23,099 nt of DNA, from positions 1-23,099 of the forward strand of contig DATIKM010000021.1 in the NCBI GenBank assembly GCA_035477595.1. The letters run 5' to 3'. Both the position numbers and the translations under genes were made by a program. The notes under the pieces are model-generated. The model saw only the letters and a list, made by a program, of their open reading frames with translations. It was not told the origin of the DNA and did not search any database. Positions within the stretch are counted from its first letter, which is position 1. Each line of letters opens with the position of its first letter. Source of the DNA: DATIKM01 sp035477595. GTDB taxonomy: Bacteria > Armatimonadota > Chthonomonadetes > Chthonomonadales > CAJBBX01. This document shows, piece by piece, positions 8,005 to 15,025 of this stretch.

Positions 8005-9113
8005 GGTCTCCTCCCTGCTTCGGAAGCGCCCGCCGTGCGGGCCGGCCCGGTGCTACGCCGCACCACCAGGCGCGTCGGTACGGCCACGGACTGCCCGGCG
8101 AGCCGGCGGCGCGCATCGGGGTCGCCCGCCATCTCGAGCGCCAGCGCGGCTGCGGTGGCGCCCACCTGCCTCAGGCCCAGGCTCACCACGGTCATGGGAG
8201 GTGACGCGACGCAGGCGGTGATGTCGTCGAAGCCGACGACGGAGACGTCGCGCGGCACCCTTAGCCCGCGGCCGGCGAGTGCAGCGCACGCGCCGGACGC
8301 CACGAGCTCATTGTAGGCGACGATGGCCGTGGGGAGCGGGGAGCCGTCGAGCAGGCGCAACGCTCCAGCCTCCGCGACCTCCAGCCACGCCTCGATCTCG
8401 TCCGGGCAGTCGCTCGGCAGGTCGACAGCCGCGCGCCGTACTCGCAGGCCGGCGGCTTCGGCCTCGGCGCGGAGCGTGGCGGCGCGGTCATGATCGCGCT
8501 CCTCGCCGTCGGTCGCGAGGCCGATCCACAGGAGCTCGCGGTGGCCCATCGACGCCAGATGGCGCACCGCTTCGGCGATTCCGGGCCGCTCGTCGATGAC
8601 CACCAGCGGGTGCCGCGTGGGCACCTGGGAGAGGGCCACCGCGATCGGCGCGTCCCACGAGTCGAGCCACTGCATCCGTGCGGAGTAGACGAGCCCTGGC
8701 GCCACGAGCGCGTCGACCCGGCCCTGCCGGCAGTAGTGCAGACCACGATCAAGCTCGGCCTCATCGCCGGACGGCCCGACTACCAGCAGGTCGCTCCCGG
8801 CGGCGCGGACCGCCTGCTCGACGCCGGCCATGAGGGGAGTGAAGAACCGCTCGTGGAGGGCCGAGCCGTCGCCGGGCTGGTACACCAGGCCGATGGTGGC
8901 TGCGCGCCCGACGCGAAGGGCGCGGGCATGGTAGTTCGCCTCGTAGTCGAGCTCCTCGGCGCATCGCTGAACGCGACGCCTCAGGTCGTCGCTGACGCCG
9001 GTGTTGCCGCGAGCGCCGTTCAGCACGGTGGAGACGACCGAGACGGCGCACCCGGCGCGCTGGGCGATGCGCCGGAGTGTGACGCCGTTGGTCGAGCGCA
9101 TACGAGCGGGCAA
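8001..9113 (-). CDS. LacI-family transcriptional regulator of the glycan locus
   Basis: This is a sugar-responsive repressor-type regulator of about 370 residues. The N-terminal helix-turn-helix is VTLRRIAQRAGCAVSVVSTV followed by LNGARG. The hinge is around NYHARALRVGRAATIGLV, and the rest is a periplasmic-binding-protein-like ligand domain with VDALVAPGLV, VVIDERPGIAEAV, VAYNEL and VSVVGFDDI, all in the expected order. The start needs care. An ATG at 9137 lies inside the palindromic operator and upstream of the predicted transcription start. A TTG at 9113 has AGGAG five bases upstream and is preferred. An ATG at 9101 is the other candidate. The gene overlaps the next GH gene by four bases and faces the divergent UroD/GH29/GH99-like genes, so it probably controls both arms and itself. 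Confidence 0.92.
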   Translation of the reverse strand: MPARMRSTNGVTLRRIAQRAGCAVSVVSTVLNGARGNTGVSDDLRRRVQRCAEELDYEANYHARALRVGRAATIGLVYQPGDGSALHERFFTPLMAGVEQAVRAAGSDLLVVGPSGDEAELDRGLHYCRQGRVDALVAPGLVYSARMQWLDSWDAPIAVALSQVPTRHPLVVIDERPGIAEAVRHLASMGHRELLWIGLATDGEERDHDRAATLRAEAEAAGLRVRRAAVDLPSDCPDEIEAWLEVAEAGALRLLDGSPLPTAIVAYNELVASGACAALAGRGLRVPRDVSVVGFDDITACVASPPMTVVSLGLRQVGATAAALALEMAGDPDARRRLAGQSVAVPTRLVVRRSTGPARTAGASEAGRRP

Positions 9114-9118
9114 GTCGG

Positions 9119-9123
9119 CTCCT
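9119..9123 (-). promoter_or_regulatory. Ribosome binding site supporting a TTG start for the LacI gene
   Basis: AGGAG on the minus strand, five bases before the TTG at 9113-9111 and 17 bases before the ATG at 9101-9099. The spacing favours the TTG. Confidence 0.45.
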
Positions 9124-9137
9124 ATGAAACGTTTCAT
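9124..9137. promoter_or_regulatory. Probable LacI-family operator (perfect 14-bp palindrome)
   Basis: ATGAAACGTTTCAT is an exact palindrome with a central CG, the form typical of LacI-family operators. It begins four bases after the -10 box of the lacI promoter and covers the predicted start site, an ideal position for autorepression. It lies in the divergent region, so it may also act on the plus-strand operon. Confidence 0.8.
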
Positions 9138-9140
9138 TGC

Positions 9141-9169
9141 AGTGTATCAGCGCGCGCTGGAGGATGCAA
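9141..9169 (-). promoter_or_regulatory. Sigma70-type promoter for the lacI/GH5-like/GH2 operon
   Basis: On the minus strand, TTGCAT (9169-9164) and TACACT (9146-9141) are separated by 17 bases. The predicted start is near 9134, within the operator. Confidence 0.65.
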
Positions 9170-9353
9170 TCCCCATCTATTGGGCGAGGATGCGCGGCGC
9201 GGGCCTGGCGAGCTGCCAGCGGCACGAACCGCCGCACGGCAGGGCGCACCGAATCGTGCCCCAACCCGGATTGCGCCCGCCCCGCACGAGGAACCGGCAC
9301 GCGGCCCGGCGAAACCACCGCGCGCCGATGGCTGCGCACCCCGGGAGGAACCC

Positions 9354-10580
9354 ATGGCCGGTCGCGACCGCGAGACGCTGAGATCCCTCGCCAGCCGGTG
9401 GATGGAGCTTGCCGCCGACCCAGTCATGCAGGAGCGAAAGCTGCTGTGGACGGCTCTCAAGGACCTCCGCCCCGTCCGGACCATGGTGCTCTTCGAGACG
9501 TGGACGCTCGAGGAATACGTGCGGAGCGACGAGCTGGTCTGCGAGGACCCGCTCCTCCGGGGCGTCGAGCACAACATGCGCTGGACGATCCGCCAGGCGG
9601 AGGAGGTGGGCGACGACATCGTAGTCGAGCCCGTGTGGCGCGTCGGGTGGGACATCCGCGGCGTCAGCTACGGAGTCGACATCCCCGCGCGGCACGCAGC
9701 CGACGGTGAGGGCGGCTCCGTCGGCTACCGCTTCGACCACCCGATCCGCACGCCCGACGACCTCGACCGGCTCACCGCGCGAAGCTGGCGGGTAGACCGC
9801 GAGAGCACCCGGCTGCGCGTCGAGCGGCTGCAGGAGGCGTTCGGCGACATCCTGCCGGTGCGCCTGCACGGCACCTCCAGCCTGCACGCCGGCCTCACCC
9901 AGGATGCCTTCAAACTGCTGGGCAACGACAACCTGCTCACCTGGGTCTACGACGCGCCGGACTCGCTCCGCCGCGTGATGACGTTCCTGCGGGACGACCG
10001 GCTCGCCTTCTTCGACTGGCTGGAGCGCGAGGAGCTGCTCGGACGCAACAACCACTGGACCTTCGTGGGCAGCGGCAGCCCCGGCTACACCACCGCGATT
10101 CCGGACGACAGCGCTCCCGGCCCCGTCCGCCTGACGGACCTCTGGGTATGGATGGAGTCGCAGGAGACATCGGGCGTCTCGCCGGGCATGTTCCGCGACT
10201 TCTTCCTGCCCGCGATAGCCGATGTCTGTGCGCGGTTCGGGCTGGTCTACTACGGCTGCTGCGAGGCCGTGCACGACCGGTGGCGCCACATCGCCGACGC
10301 CATCCCGCATGTGCGTGCCGTCTCGGTGTCGCCGTGGTGCAACATGCGCGCCGTGGCGAGTATGCTGAACGGTGAGCGCGTCTTCTCCCGGAAGCCCGCG
10401 CCCAGCCCGATCAGCGGCGCGAGCCCGGACTGGGACGCCCTGCGTGCCGACCTGGAGGCAACCGTGGCCGCCGCGAGCGGCTGCCCCCTGGAGATCGTGT
10501 TCCGCGACGTGTACCGCATCCACGGCGACCGCCCTCGCCTGCGGCGGTGGGCGGAGCTGGCGCGGGAGCGAAGCGCCTGA
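9354..10580 (+). CDS. Uroporphyrinogen decarboxylase (URO-D) superfamily protein, probable methyltransferase-like
   Basis: This 408-residue protein is cytoplasmic (no signal peptide). The second half has the sequence of a URO-D/MtaA-like TIM barrel: RLTDLWVWMESQETSGVSP, then FRDFFLPAIADVCARFGLVYYGCCEAVHDRW (Cys302, Cys303, Glu304), IPHVRAVSVSPWCN (Cys329), and FSRKPAPSPISG. It lacks the company of haem genes and sits first in a glycosidase operon, so haem synthesis is unlikely. The superfamily also holds corrinoid and zinc-dependent methyltransferases, and the cysteine cluster would suit metal binding, but that is inference. The ATG at 9354 follows GGGAGGAA at good spacing. It is divergent from the LacI gene across the operator region and 55 bases ahead of the GH29-like gene. 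Confidence 0.8.
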   Translation: MAGRDRETLRSLASRWMELAADPVMQERKLLWTALKDLRPVRTMVLFETWTLEEYVRSDELVCEDPLLRGVEHNMRWTIRQAEEVGDDIVVEPVWRVGWDIRGVSYGVDIPARHAADGEGGSVGYRFDHPIRTPDDLDRLTARSWRVDRESTRLRVERLQEAFGDILPVRLHGTSSLHAGLTQDAFKLLGNDNLLTWVYDAPDSLRRVMTFLRDDRLAFFDWLEREELLGRNNHWTFVGSGSPGYTTAIPDDSAPGPVRLTDLWVWMESQETSGVSPGMFRDFFLPAIADVCARFGLVYYGCCEAVHDRWRHIADAIPHVRAVSVSPWCNMRAVASMLNGERVFSRKPAPSPISGASPDWDALRADLEATVAAASGCPLEIVFRDVYRIHGDRPRLRRWAELARERSA

Positions 10581-10635
10581 GCGGCGAGGCGCGCCCGCCC
10601 GCTGCCGCACTCAGCGGCCCAAAGGAAGGACCGAC

Positions 10636-12072
10636 ATGAACGACCAACCGGCGCTCTCCATCCAGTCCGGCCCGTTCCAGCCGACCTGGGATTCGCTCCG
10701 TCAGTACCGGTGCCCCGACTGGTTCCGCGACGCCAAGTTCGGCATCTGGGCCCACTGGGGGCCGCAGTGCGTTCCCCTGTGCGGCGACTGGTACGCGCGC
10801 CGCATGTACCAGCCCGGCGACCCCGCCTACAATCACCACCGGCGCGTCTACGGCCACCCGTCGAAGGTCGGCTACAAGGACATTGTCCCGCTCTGGAAGG
10901 CCGAGCGGTTCGACCCCGACGCGCTCATGGACCGCTATGTCGCCGCCGGCGCCCGCTACTTCGTGGCCCAGGCAGTCCACCACGACAACTTCGACAACTG
11001 GGACTCGCGCCACCACCGCTGGAACGCCGTGCGTGTCGGCCCGATGCGCGACATCGTAGGCGCCTGGCGCGAGGCTGCCAGCCGGCGCGGCCTGCGCTTT
11101 GGCGTGTCGGAGCACCTCGGAGCCTGCTTCTCGTGGATGCGTCACTGCAAGGACGCCGACCCCGATGGCGCCTACGCGGGCGTGCCGTACGACGGCAATG
11201 ACCCCGCGTACGAGGACCTCTACCTCCCGAACCGTGGCGAGGGCGACGCCTGGTACACAGCCAACCCCTGGTGGCACGCCCGGTGGTTCGAGCGCATGAA
11301 GGACCTGGTCGACCAGCACCAGCCGGACCTGTTCTACTCCGACGGAGGCGTGCCGTTCGGCGAGACCGGGCTGTCGCTCATCGCGCACCTCTACAACTCG
11401 AGCGCCGCCCGGCATGGCGCGAATGAGGCCGTCTACACCCAGAAGGACACGAACCCGGATGTCTACCGCGTTGGCTTGCTGGACATCGAGCGCGGACAGC
11501 GGCCCGACATCGCGGAGCACCCGTGGCAGACAGACACCTGCGTGGGCGGCTGGTTCTTCGACAGCCGACTGCGTTACAAGACGCCCGAGCACGTGGTGGA
11601 GATGCTCGTCGACATCGTGAGCAAGAACGGCTGCCTGCTCCTCAACCTGACACAGATGCCCGACGGCTCCCTGGATGACGAGTGCCTCCACATCCTGGAC
11701 GTGCTGGCCGCGTGGACGGCCGCGAACGGCGAGGGAATCTTCGGCACGCGCCCCTGGGAGACCGCGGGCGAGGGGCCCACCAAGCCGGAGAGCGGCGCCT
11801 TCCGCGAGGACCGGGTGCGCTGGACGGTGGAGGACTTCCGGTTCACGCGCCGCGCTGAGACGGTCTACGCCTTCCAGATGCGCGCTCCCGAGAGCCGCGT
11901 CGCCGCAATACGCGCCCTGGGTCGGGGCGCGGGCCGAACCGTCAAGGCCGTGCGGATGGCGGGACGCATCGAGCCGGTCCGGTGGGAGCAGACCGAGCAG
12001 GCGCTTGTGCTCACCTGGCCCGCGCCCCCGCCGGGTGGCTGCGTGCCCTGCGCCGCCGTCATGCTGGGCTGA
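10636..12072 (+). CDS. GH29 alpha-L-fucosidase-like enzyme
   Basis: This 478-residue enzyme is predicted to release alpha-L-fucose or a related sugar. GH29 marks are clear: WFRDAKFGIWAHWGPQCVP near the N-terminus, YVAAGARYFVAQAVHHDNFD, GPMRDIVGAWREAA, FGVSEHL, and the nucleophile strand PDLFYSDGG with Asp236 as the probable nucleophile. A later VDIVSKNGCLLLNL leads into the C-terminal beta-sandwich. No signal peptide is present, so it probably acts inside the cell on imported oligosaccharides, unlike its exported neighbours. The ATG at 10636 follows AAAGGAAGGA. It is the middle gene of a three-gene plus-strand set, 92 bases before the GH99-like gene. The family is firm; fucose specificity is inferred, since this GH29 branch in Planctomycetes and Lentisphaerae is largely uncharacterised. 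Confidence 0.9.
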   Translation: MNDQPALSIQSGPFQPTWDSLRQYRCPDWFRDAKFGIWAHWGPQCVPLCGDWYARRMYQPGDPAYNHHRRVYGHPSKVGYKDIVPLWKAERFDPDALMDRYVAAGARYFVAQAVHHDNFDNWDSRHHRWNAVRVGPMRDIVGAWREAASRRGLRFGVSEHLGACFSWMRHCKDADPDGAYAGVPYDGNDPAYEDLYLPNRGEGDAWYTANPWWHARWFERMKDLVDQHQPDLFYSDGGVPFGETGLSLIAHLYNSSAARHGANEAVYTQKDTNPDVYRVGLLDIERGQRPDIAEHPWQTDTCVGGWFFDSRLRYKTPEHVVEMLVDIVSKNGCLLLNLTQMPDGSLDDECLHILDVLAAWTAANGEGIFGTRPWETAGEGPTKPESGAFREDRVRWTVEDFRFTRRAETVYAFQMRAPESRVAAIRALGRGAGRTVKAVRMAGRIEPVRWEQTEQALVLTWPAPPPGGCVPCAAVMLG

Positions 12073-12164
12073 CCATCAGGCCGCCACGAAGGAACGGCCC
12101 TTCGCGGCGCCGGGCCCGCGCGCGTCTGGACGGCGCCGGCAGCGGGCCGAAGGGGGAAACAGCG

Positions 12165-13388
12165 ATGGGCGAGCGCGGGGTGACACGCAGGCAGGTGCTG
12201 GCCGCCGGCGCGGCGGGTGTGATCGTCCCGCCCGCGGGGGCGACGGGCACGCTGGCGGCCAGCCCCCTCGAGCGCGCCTTCCTGAGCCCGCCGGCGCCTG
12301 CGGACCGCACGCTCGTTGGCGCGATCCGGTGGGACGCCTGGCACACGCCGCGCGCCGGTACAGCGCACGGCGGCGAGGGCGGCCCGGTGCGCGCCATGGA
12401 GCGCTCGCTTGGCCCGGCGCGCTACCACCGGAGGCTGCCCTTTTTCGCGCGCGTGGTCTCCCAGAGCGAGGTCTCCATCGGCGGCTACACGCAGGCTATC
12501 GTGGACCGCGAAATAGCCTTCGCGCGGGCTGGCGGGCTGGACCACTGGGCGTTCCTGCTCTACGAGCCTGGCGACGTGATGAGCCAGGGGCTCGAGCTCT
12601 ACCTCTCCAGCCGCCGGCGCCGCGACATGCCATTCTGCGTCATCGCGCAGGCGAACACATTCGGCCAGGCCGATCGCTTCCGGGAACGCATGCAGCGTGT
12701 CGTCCAGCTCATCAGCGAGCCGGGCTACGTGACCGTGGCCGACGGCCGGCCTCTGCTCTACCTGTTCGACCTCTCCGACGGCTGGCTCGCGGCCTGGGGC
12801 GGGCGCGAGGGCGCTCGCAGGCTCTTCTACGACCTGCGCGCAGCGGTGCGGGCCACGGGCAAGCCGGACCCCTACATGGTGGTGCTGGACTTCAGCGCGG
12901 AGCGCGGAGCCAGCGTGGCGGCCGCGATCGGCGCAGACGCCATCAGCAGCTACGCCATGCCCGGCGATGGCGGCGTCGGCGGTAAGCCCTTTGCCGCACT
13001 CCGACAAGCGGCGCGGGACTTCTGGGACGCCTGCGCCGCCACGGGTATGCAGGTGGTGCCCATCGCGATGGCGGGATGGGACCGCCGGCCTCGCGTAGAG
13101 CACCCGGTGCCGTGGGAGACCTGGCAGAGGCCGGGCGAAGGGATGGACCGTTTCTTCGAGCTGCCCACTCCGGCCGAACTGGCCGCGCACATCGAGGAGG
13201 CCATCGTCTGGACGCGCGAGCGGCCGGCGATCTCCCCGGCGCGCACGGTGCTCGTCTATGCGTGGAACGAGCACGACGAGGGCGGCTGGCTCCGCCCCAC
13301 GCTCGGCCAGGACGGCCGCCCAGACACGAGCCGGCTCGATGCCCTCCGCGCCATGCGCCGCGGGCTGGAGCGCTCAGGCAACAGGTAG
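12165..13388 (+). CDS. Twin-arginine-signal GH99-like (WbsX/GH71-99 type) protein
   Basis: This 407-residue protein begins ERGVTRRQVLAAGAAGVIV, a twin-arginine export signal. The mature part starts with GAIRWDAWHTPR. It has ARYHRRLPFFARVVS, a strand GLDHWAFLLYEPG, VADGRPLLYLFDLSDGW, VPIAMAGWDRRPR, and near the C-terminus VYAWNEHDEGGWLRPTL (Glu369). The GWD-x-x-PR and AWNE-x-x-EGG-x-L-x-P signatures are those of the WbsX/GH99-like domain, whose known GH99 relatives are endo-alpha-mannosidases. A role in cutting alpha-linked glycans outside the cytoplasm is possible but unproven. The ATG at 12165 follows AGGGGGAAA. It ends the UroD/GH29-like/GH99-like set, and the purA promoter starts 15 bases after its stop. 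Confidence 0.82.
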   Translation: MGERGVTRRQVLAAGAAGVIVPPAGATGTLAASPLERAFLSPPAPADRTLVGAIRWDAWHTPRAGTAHGGEGGPVRAMERSLGPARYHRRLPFFARVVSQSEVSIGGYTQAIVDREIAFARAGGLDHWAFLLYEPGDVMSQGLELYLSSRRRRDMPFCVIAQANTFGQADRFRERMQRVVQLISEPGYVTVADGRPLLYLFDLSDGWLAAWGGREGARRLFYDLRAAVRATGKPDPYMVVLDFSAERGASVAAAIGADAISSYAMPGDGGVGGKPFAALRQAARDFWDACAATGMQVVPIAMAGWDRRPRVEHPVPWETWQRPGEGMDRFFELPTPAELAAHIEEAIVWTRERPAISPARTVLVYAWNEHDEGGWLRPTLGQDGRPDTSRLDALRAMRRGLERSGNR

Positions 13389-13403
13389 CGGCGGGCGGCC
13401 CGG

Positions 13404-13432
13404 TTGACAAACACCTGCGGCCCGCGCATAAT
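13404..13432 (+). promoter_or_regulatory. Sigma70 promoter for purA
   Basis: A perfect TTGACA (13404-13409) and CATAAT (13427-13432) are spaced by 17 bases. The predicted start is near 13439, giving a leader of about 70 bases before the purA ATG. Confidence 0.85.
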
Positions 13433-13440
13433 GGGTACTC

Positions 13441-13453
13441 CGACCAGTGGTCG
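13441..13453. promoter_or_regulatory. Inverted repeat at the purA transcription start
   Basis: CGACCA and TGGTCG flank one central base just after the predicted start site. It could be a repressor site or the first stem of a structured leader. Confidence 0.35.
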
Positions 13454-13458
13454 CGACA

Positions 13459-13483
13459 AATGGATAGCCACCGGCTATCCATT
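13459..13483 (+). promoter_or_regulatory. Hairpin in the purA leader
   Basis: AATGGATAGCC and GGCTATCCATT form an 11-bp perfect stem with a 3-base loop. It is followed by a T-rich stretch (TTCGTGTTTGTTT) and the G-rich ribosome binding region. It is AT-richer than its surroundings. It may be a weak terminator of the upstream operon or an attenuator/leader stem for purA. Confidence 0.5.
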
Positions 13484-13509
13484 CGTGTTTGTTTGGGGGG
13501 TTCGTCTCG

Positions 13510-14820
13510 ATGCCGAACATCGTCGTGGTGGGCGCTCAATGGGGAGACGAAGCCAAGGGCAAGATCGTTGACTGGCTCGCGCGCGGCGCCGAGATGGTCG
13601 TGCGCTACGGCGGCGGCAGCAACGCCGGCCACACCGTGACTGCCGACGGTCGCACCCACAAGCTCCACCTGGTTCCCTGCGGCGTCCTCCACCGGGGCGT
13701 CGCGTGCGTGATCGCGGACGGCGTGGTGGTTGACCCCGGCGTGCTCGCCGCGGAGCTGCGGGAGCTGCGGTCTCGCGGCATCTCCACCGAGGGCGTTCGC
13801 ATCTCGTCGAACGCCCACGTGATCATGCCCTACCACCGCCTGCAGGACCGGCTCGACGAGGAGCGCAAGGGCGCCAACGCCCTCGGCACCACCGGGCGAG
13901 GGATCGGCCCCGCCTACGCCGACAAGGCGGCGCGCGTCGGCATCCGCATGCACGAGCTGGTCGAACCATCCGTCTTCGCCGCGCGCGTGCGCGAGCAGAT
14001 CGCGGCGCGCGCGTGCCTCATGCCGGGCGCGGAAGGCGACCCCGCCCTCGACGCGGACGCCGTCATCGCCGAGTACTCCGCGTACGCGGATGACCTGCGG
14101 CCCGCGGTAGCCCACACGGTCCCGCTCATTGCCGCCGCGTCCCGCAGCGCGAAGGGCGTGGTGTTCGAGGGAGCTCAGGGCACGCTCCTCGACCTCGACC
14201 TGGGCACCTACCCGTACGTCACCTCATCACACCCGGTGGCGGGCGGCGCCTGCCTGGGCACCGGCGTTGGGCCCACCGCAATCCACGGCGTGGTCGGCGT
14301 CGCCAAGAGCTATACCACGCGCGTGGGCGCCGGCGTCTTCCCCACGGAGCTGCTGGACGCCACCGGCGACCGCATCCGCGAACGTGGCAACGAGTACGGA
14401 ACCACCACGGGCCGGCCGCGCCGCTGCGGCTGGCTGGACACCGTCGTCCTGCGCTACTCCGCACAGGTCAACGGGCTCACCTGCATGTCGCTCGGGCACT
14501 TGGATGTGCTCAGCGGCTTCGACACGGTCAAGGTGGCCACCGCGTACCGGATCGCGGGACAGGTGACCGACACGCTGCCGCCCAACCTGGCGCACACAGC
14601 CGACCTGACGCCGGTCTACGAGGAGCTGGCCGGCTGGTCGGAGGACGTCACCGAAGCCCGCCGGTTCGACGAGTTGCCGGCGGCGTGCCGCGCCTATGTG
14701 CGGCGCGTGGCGGAGCTGACCGGCGTACCCGTCGCCACCGTGTCCGTTGGGCCGTCGCGGGATCAACTCCTCATCGCCGACGCGGCCGCCGCCGCCGCGG
14801 CAGGCTTCACCGGGAGCTGA
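13510..14820 (+). CDS. purA: Adenylosuccinate synthetase
   Basis: PurA joins IMP and aspartate using GTP to form adenylosuccinate, the first step from IMP to AMP. The 436-residue protein is full length. It shows GAQWGDEAKGKIVDW with Asp13 and Lys16/Lys18, GGGSNAGHT with His41, GTTGRGIGPAY, VFEGAQGTLLDLDLGTYPYV, TRVGAGVFPTEL, GNEYGTTTGRPRRCGWLD and the C-terminal ELTGVPVATVSVGPSRDQ. Two usually invariant places differ: the P-loop GDEGKGK is GDEAKGK, and the guanine-recognition TKLD is GHLD (His330, Asp332). The ATG at 13510 is preferred over an upstream TTG at 13489 because it begins the conserved PNIVVVGAQWG and follows GGGGGG at nine bases. It has its own promoter and is not part of the sugar operon. 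Confidence 0.98.
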   Translation: MPNIVVVGAQWGDEAKGKIVDWLARGAEMVVRYGGGSNAGHTVTADGRTHKLHLVPCGVLHRGVACVIADGVVVDPGVLAAELRELRSRGISTEGVRISSNAHVIMPYHRLQDRLDEERKGANALGTTGRGIGPAYADKAARVGIRMHELVEPSVFAARVREQIAARACLMPGAEGDPALDADAVIAEYSAYADDLRPAVAHTVPLIAAASRSAKGVVFEGAQGTLLDLDLGTYPYVTSSHPVAGGACLGTGVGPTAIHGVVGVAKSYTTRVGAGVFPTELLDATGDRIRERGNEYGTTTGRPRRCGWLDTVVLRYSAQVNGLTCMSLGHLDVLSGFDTVKVATAYRIAGQVTDTLPPNLAHTADLTPVYEELAGWSEDVTEARRFDELPAACRAYVRRVAELTGVPVATVSVGPSRDQLLIADAAAAAAAGFTGS

Positions 14821-14856
14821 GCGGACCTCAACGCTGCGCTGGCGCCGGTCGGTCGG

Positions 14857-14886
14857 GGCGCCCTGCGGAGGCGCGCGCAGGGCGCC
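14857..14886. terminator. GC hairpin downstream of purA
   Basis: GGCGCCCTGCG (14857-14867) pairs perfectly with 14876-14886 around an 8-base loop, 37 bases past the purA stop. There is no T tract. Confidence 0.55.
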
Positions 14887-14937
14887 TGCCAGTCCCCGCT
14901 CACTGCGGACGGCAGGTGCGCACGCCGGCAATGCCGC

Positions 14938-14969
14938 GGGGCGCCATTCCCTTCCGGCGCAGGCGCCCC
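14938..14969. terminator. Second GC hairpin in the convergent gap
   Basis: GGGGCGCC (14938-14945) pairs with GGCGCCCC (14962-14969). It lies about 57 bases past the stop of the minus-strand gene at 15026, so it may serve that gene as terminator. Confidence 0.4.
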
Positions 14970-15025
14970 CTCTGCGTCGTGGCCATGGGCGCCTGAGGGG
15001 TCCCGGTCGGCCTGGCGGCGGCGCC

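Noticed and set aside
9354..10580. Genuine haem-pathway hemE
   Set aside because: Sequence outside the general fold does not match HemE, no haem gene is nearby, and the gene is embedded in a glycosidase operon.
13433..13509. Purine riboswitch before purA
   Set aside because: The leader is only about 70 bases with one 11-bp stem and one small dyad. It lacks the three-way junction of known purine aptamers.
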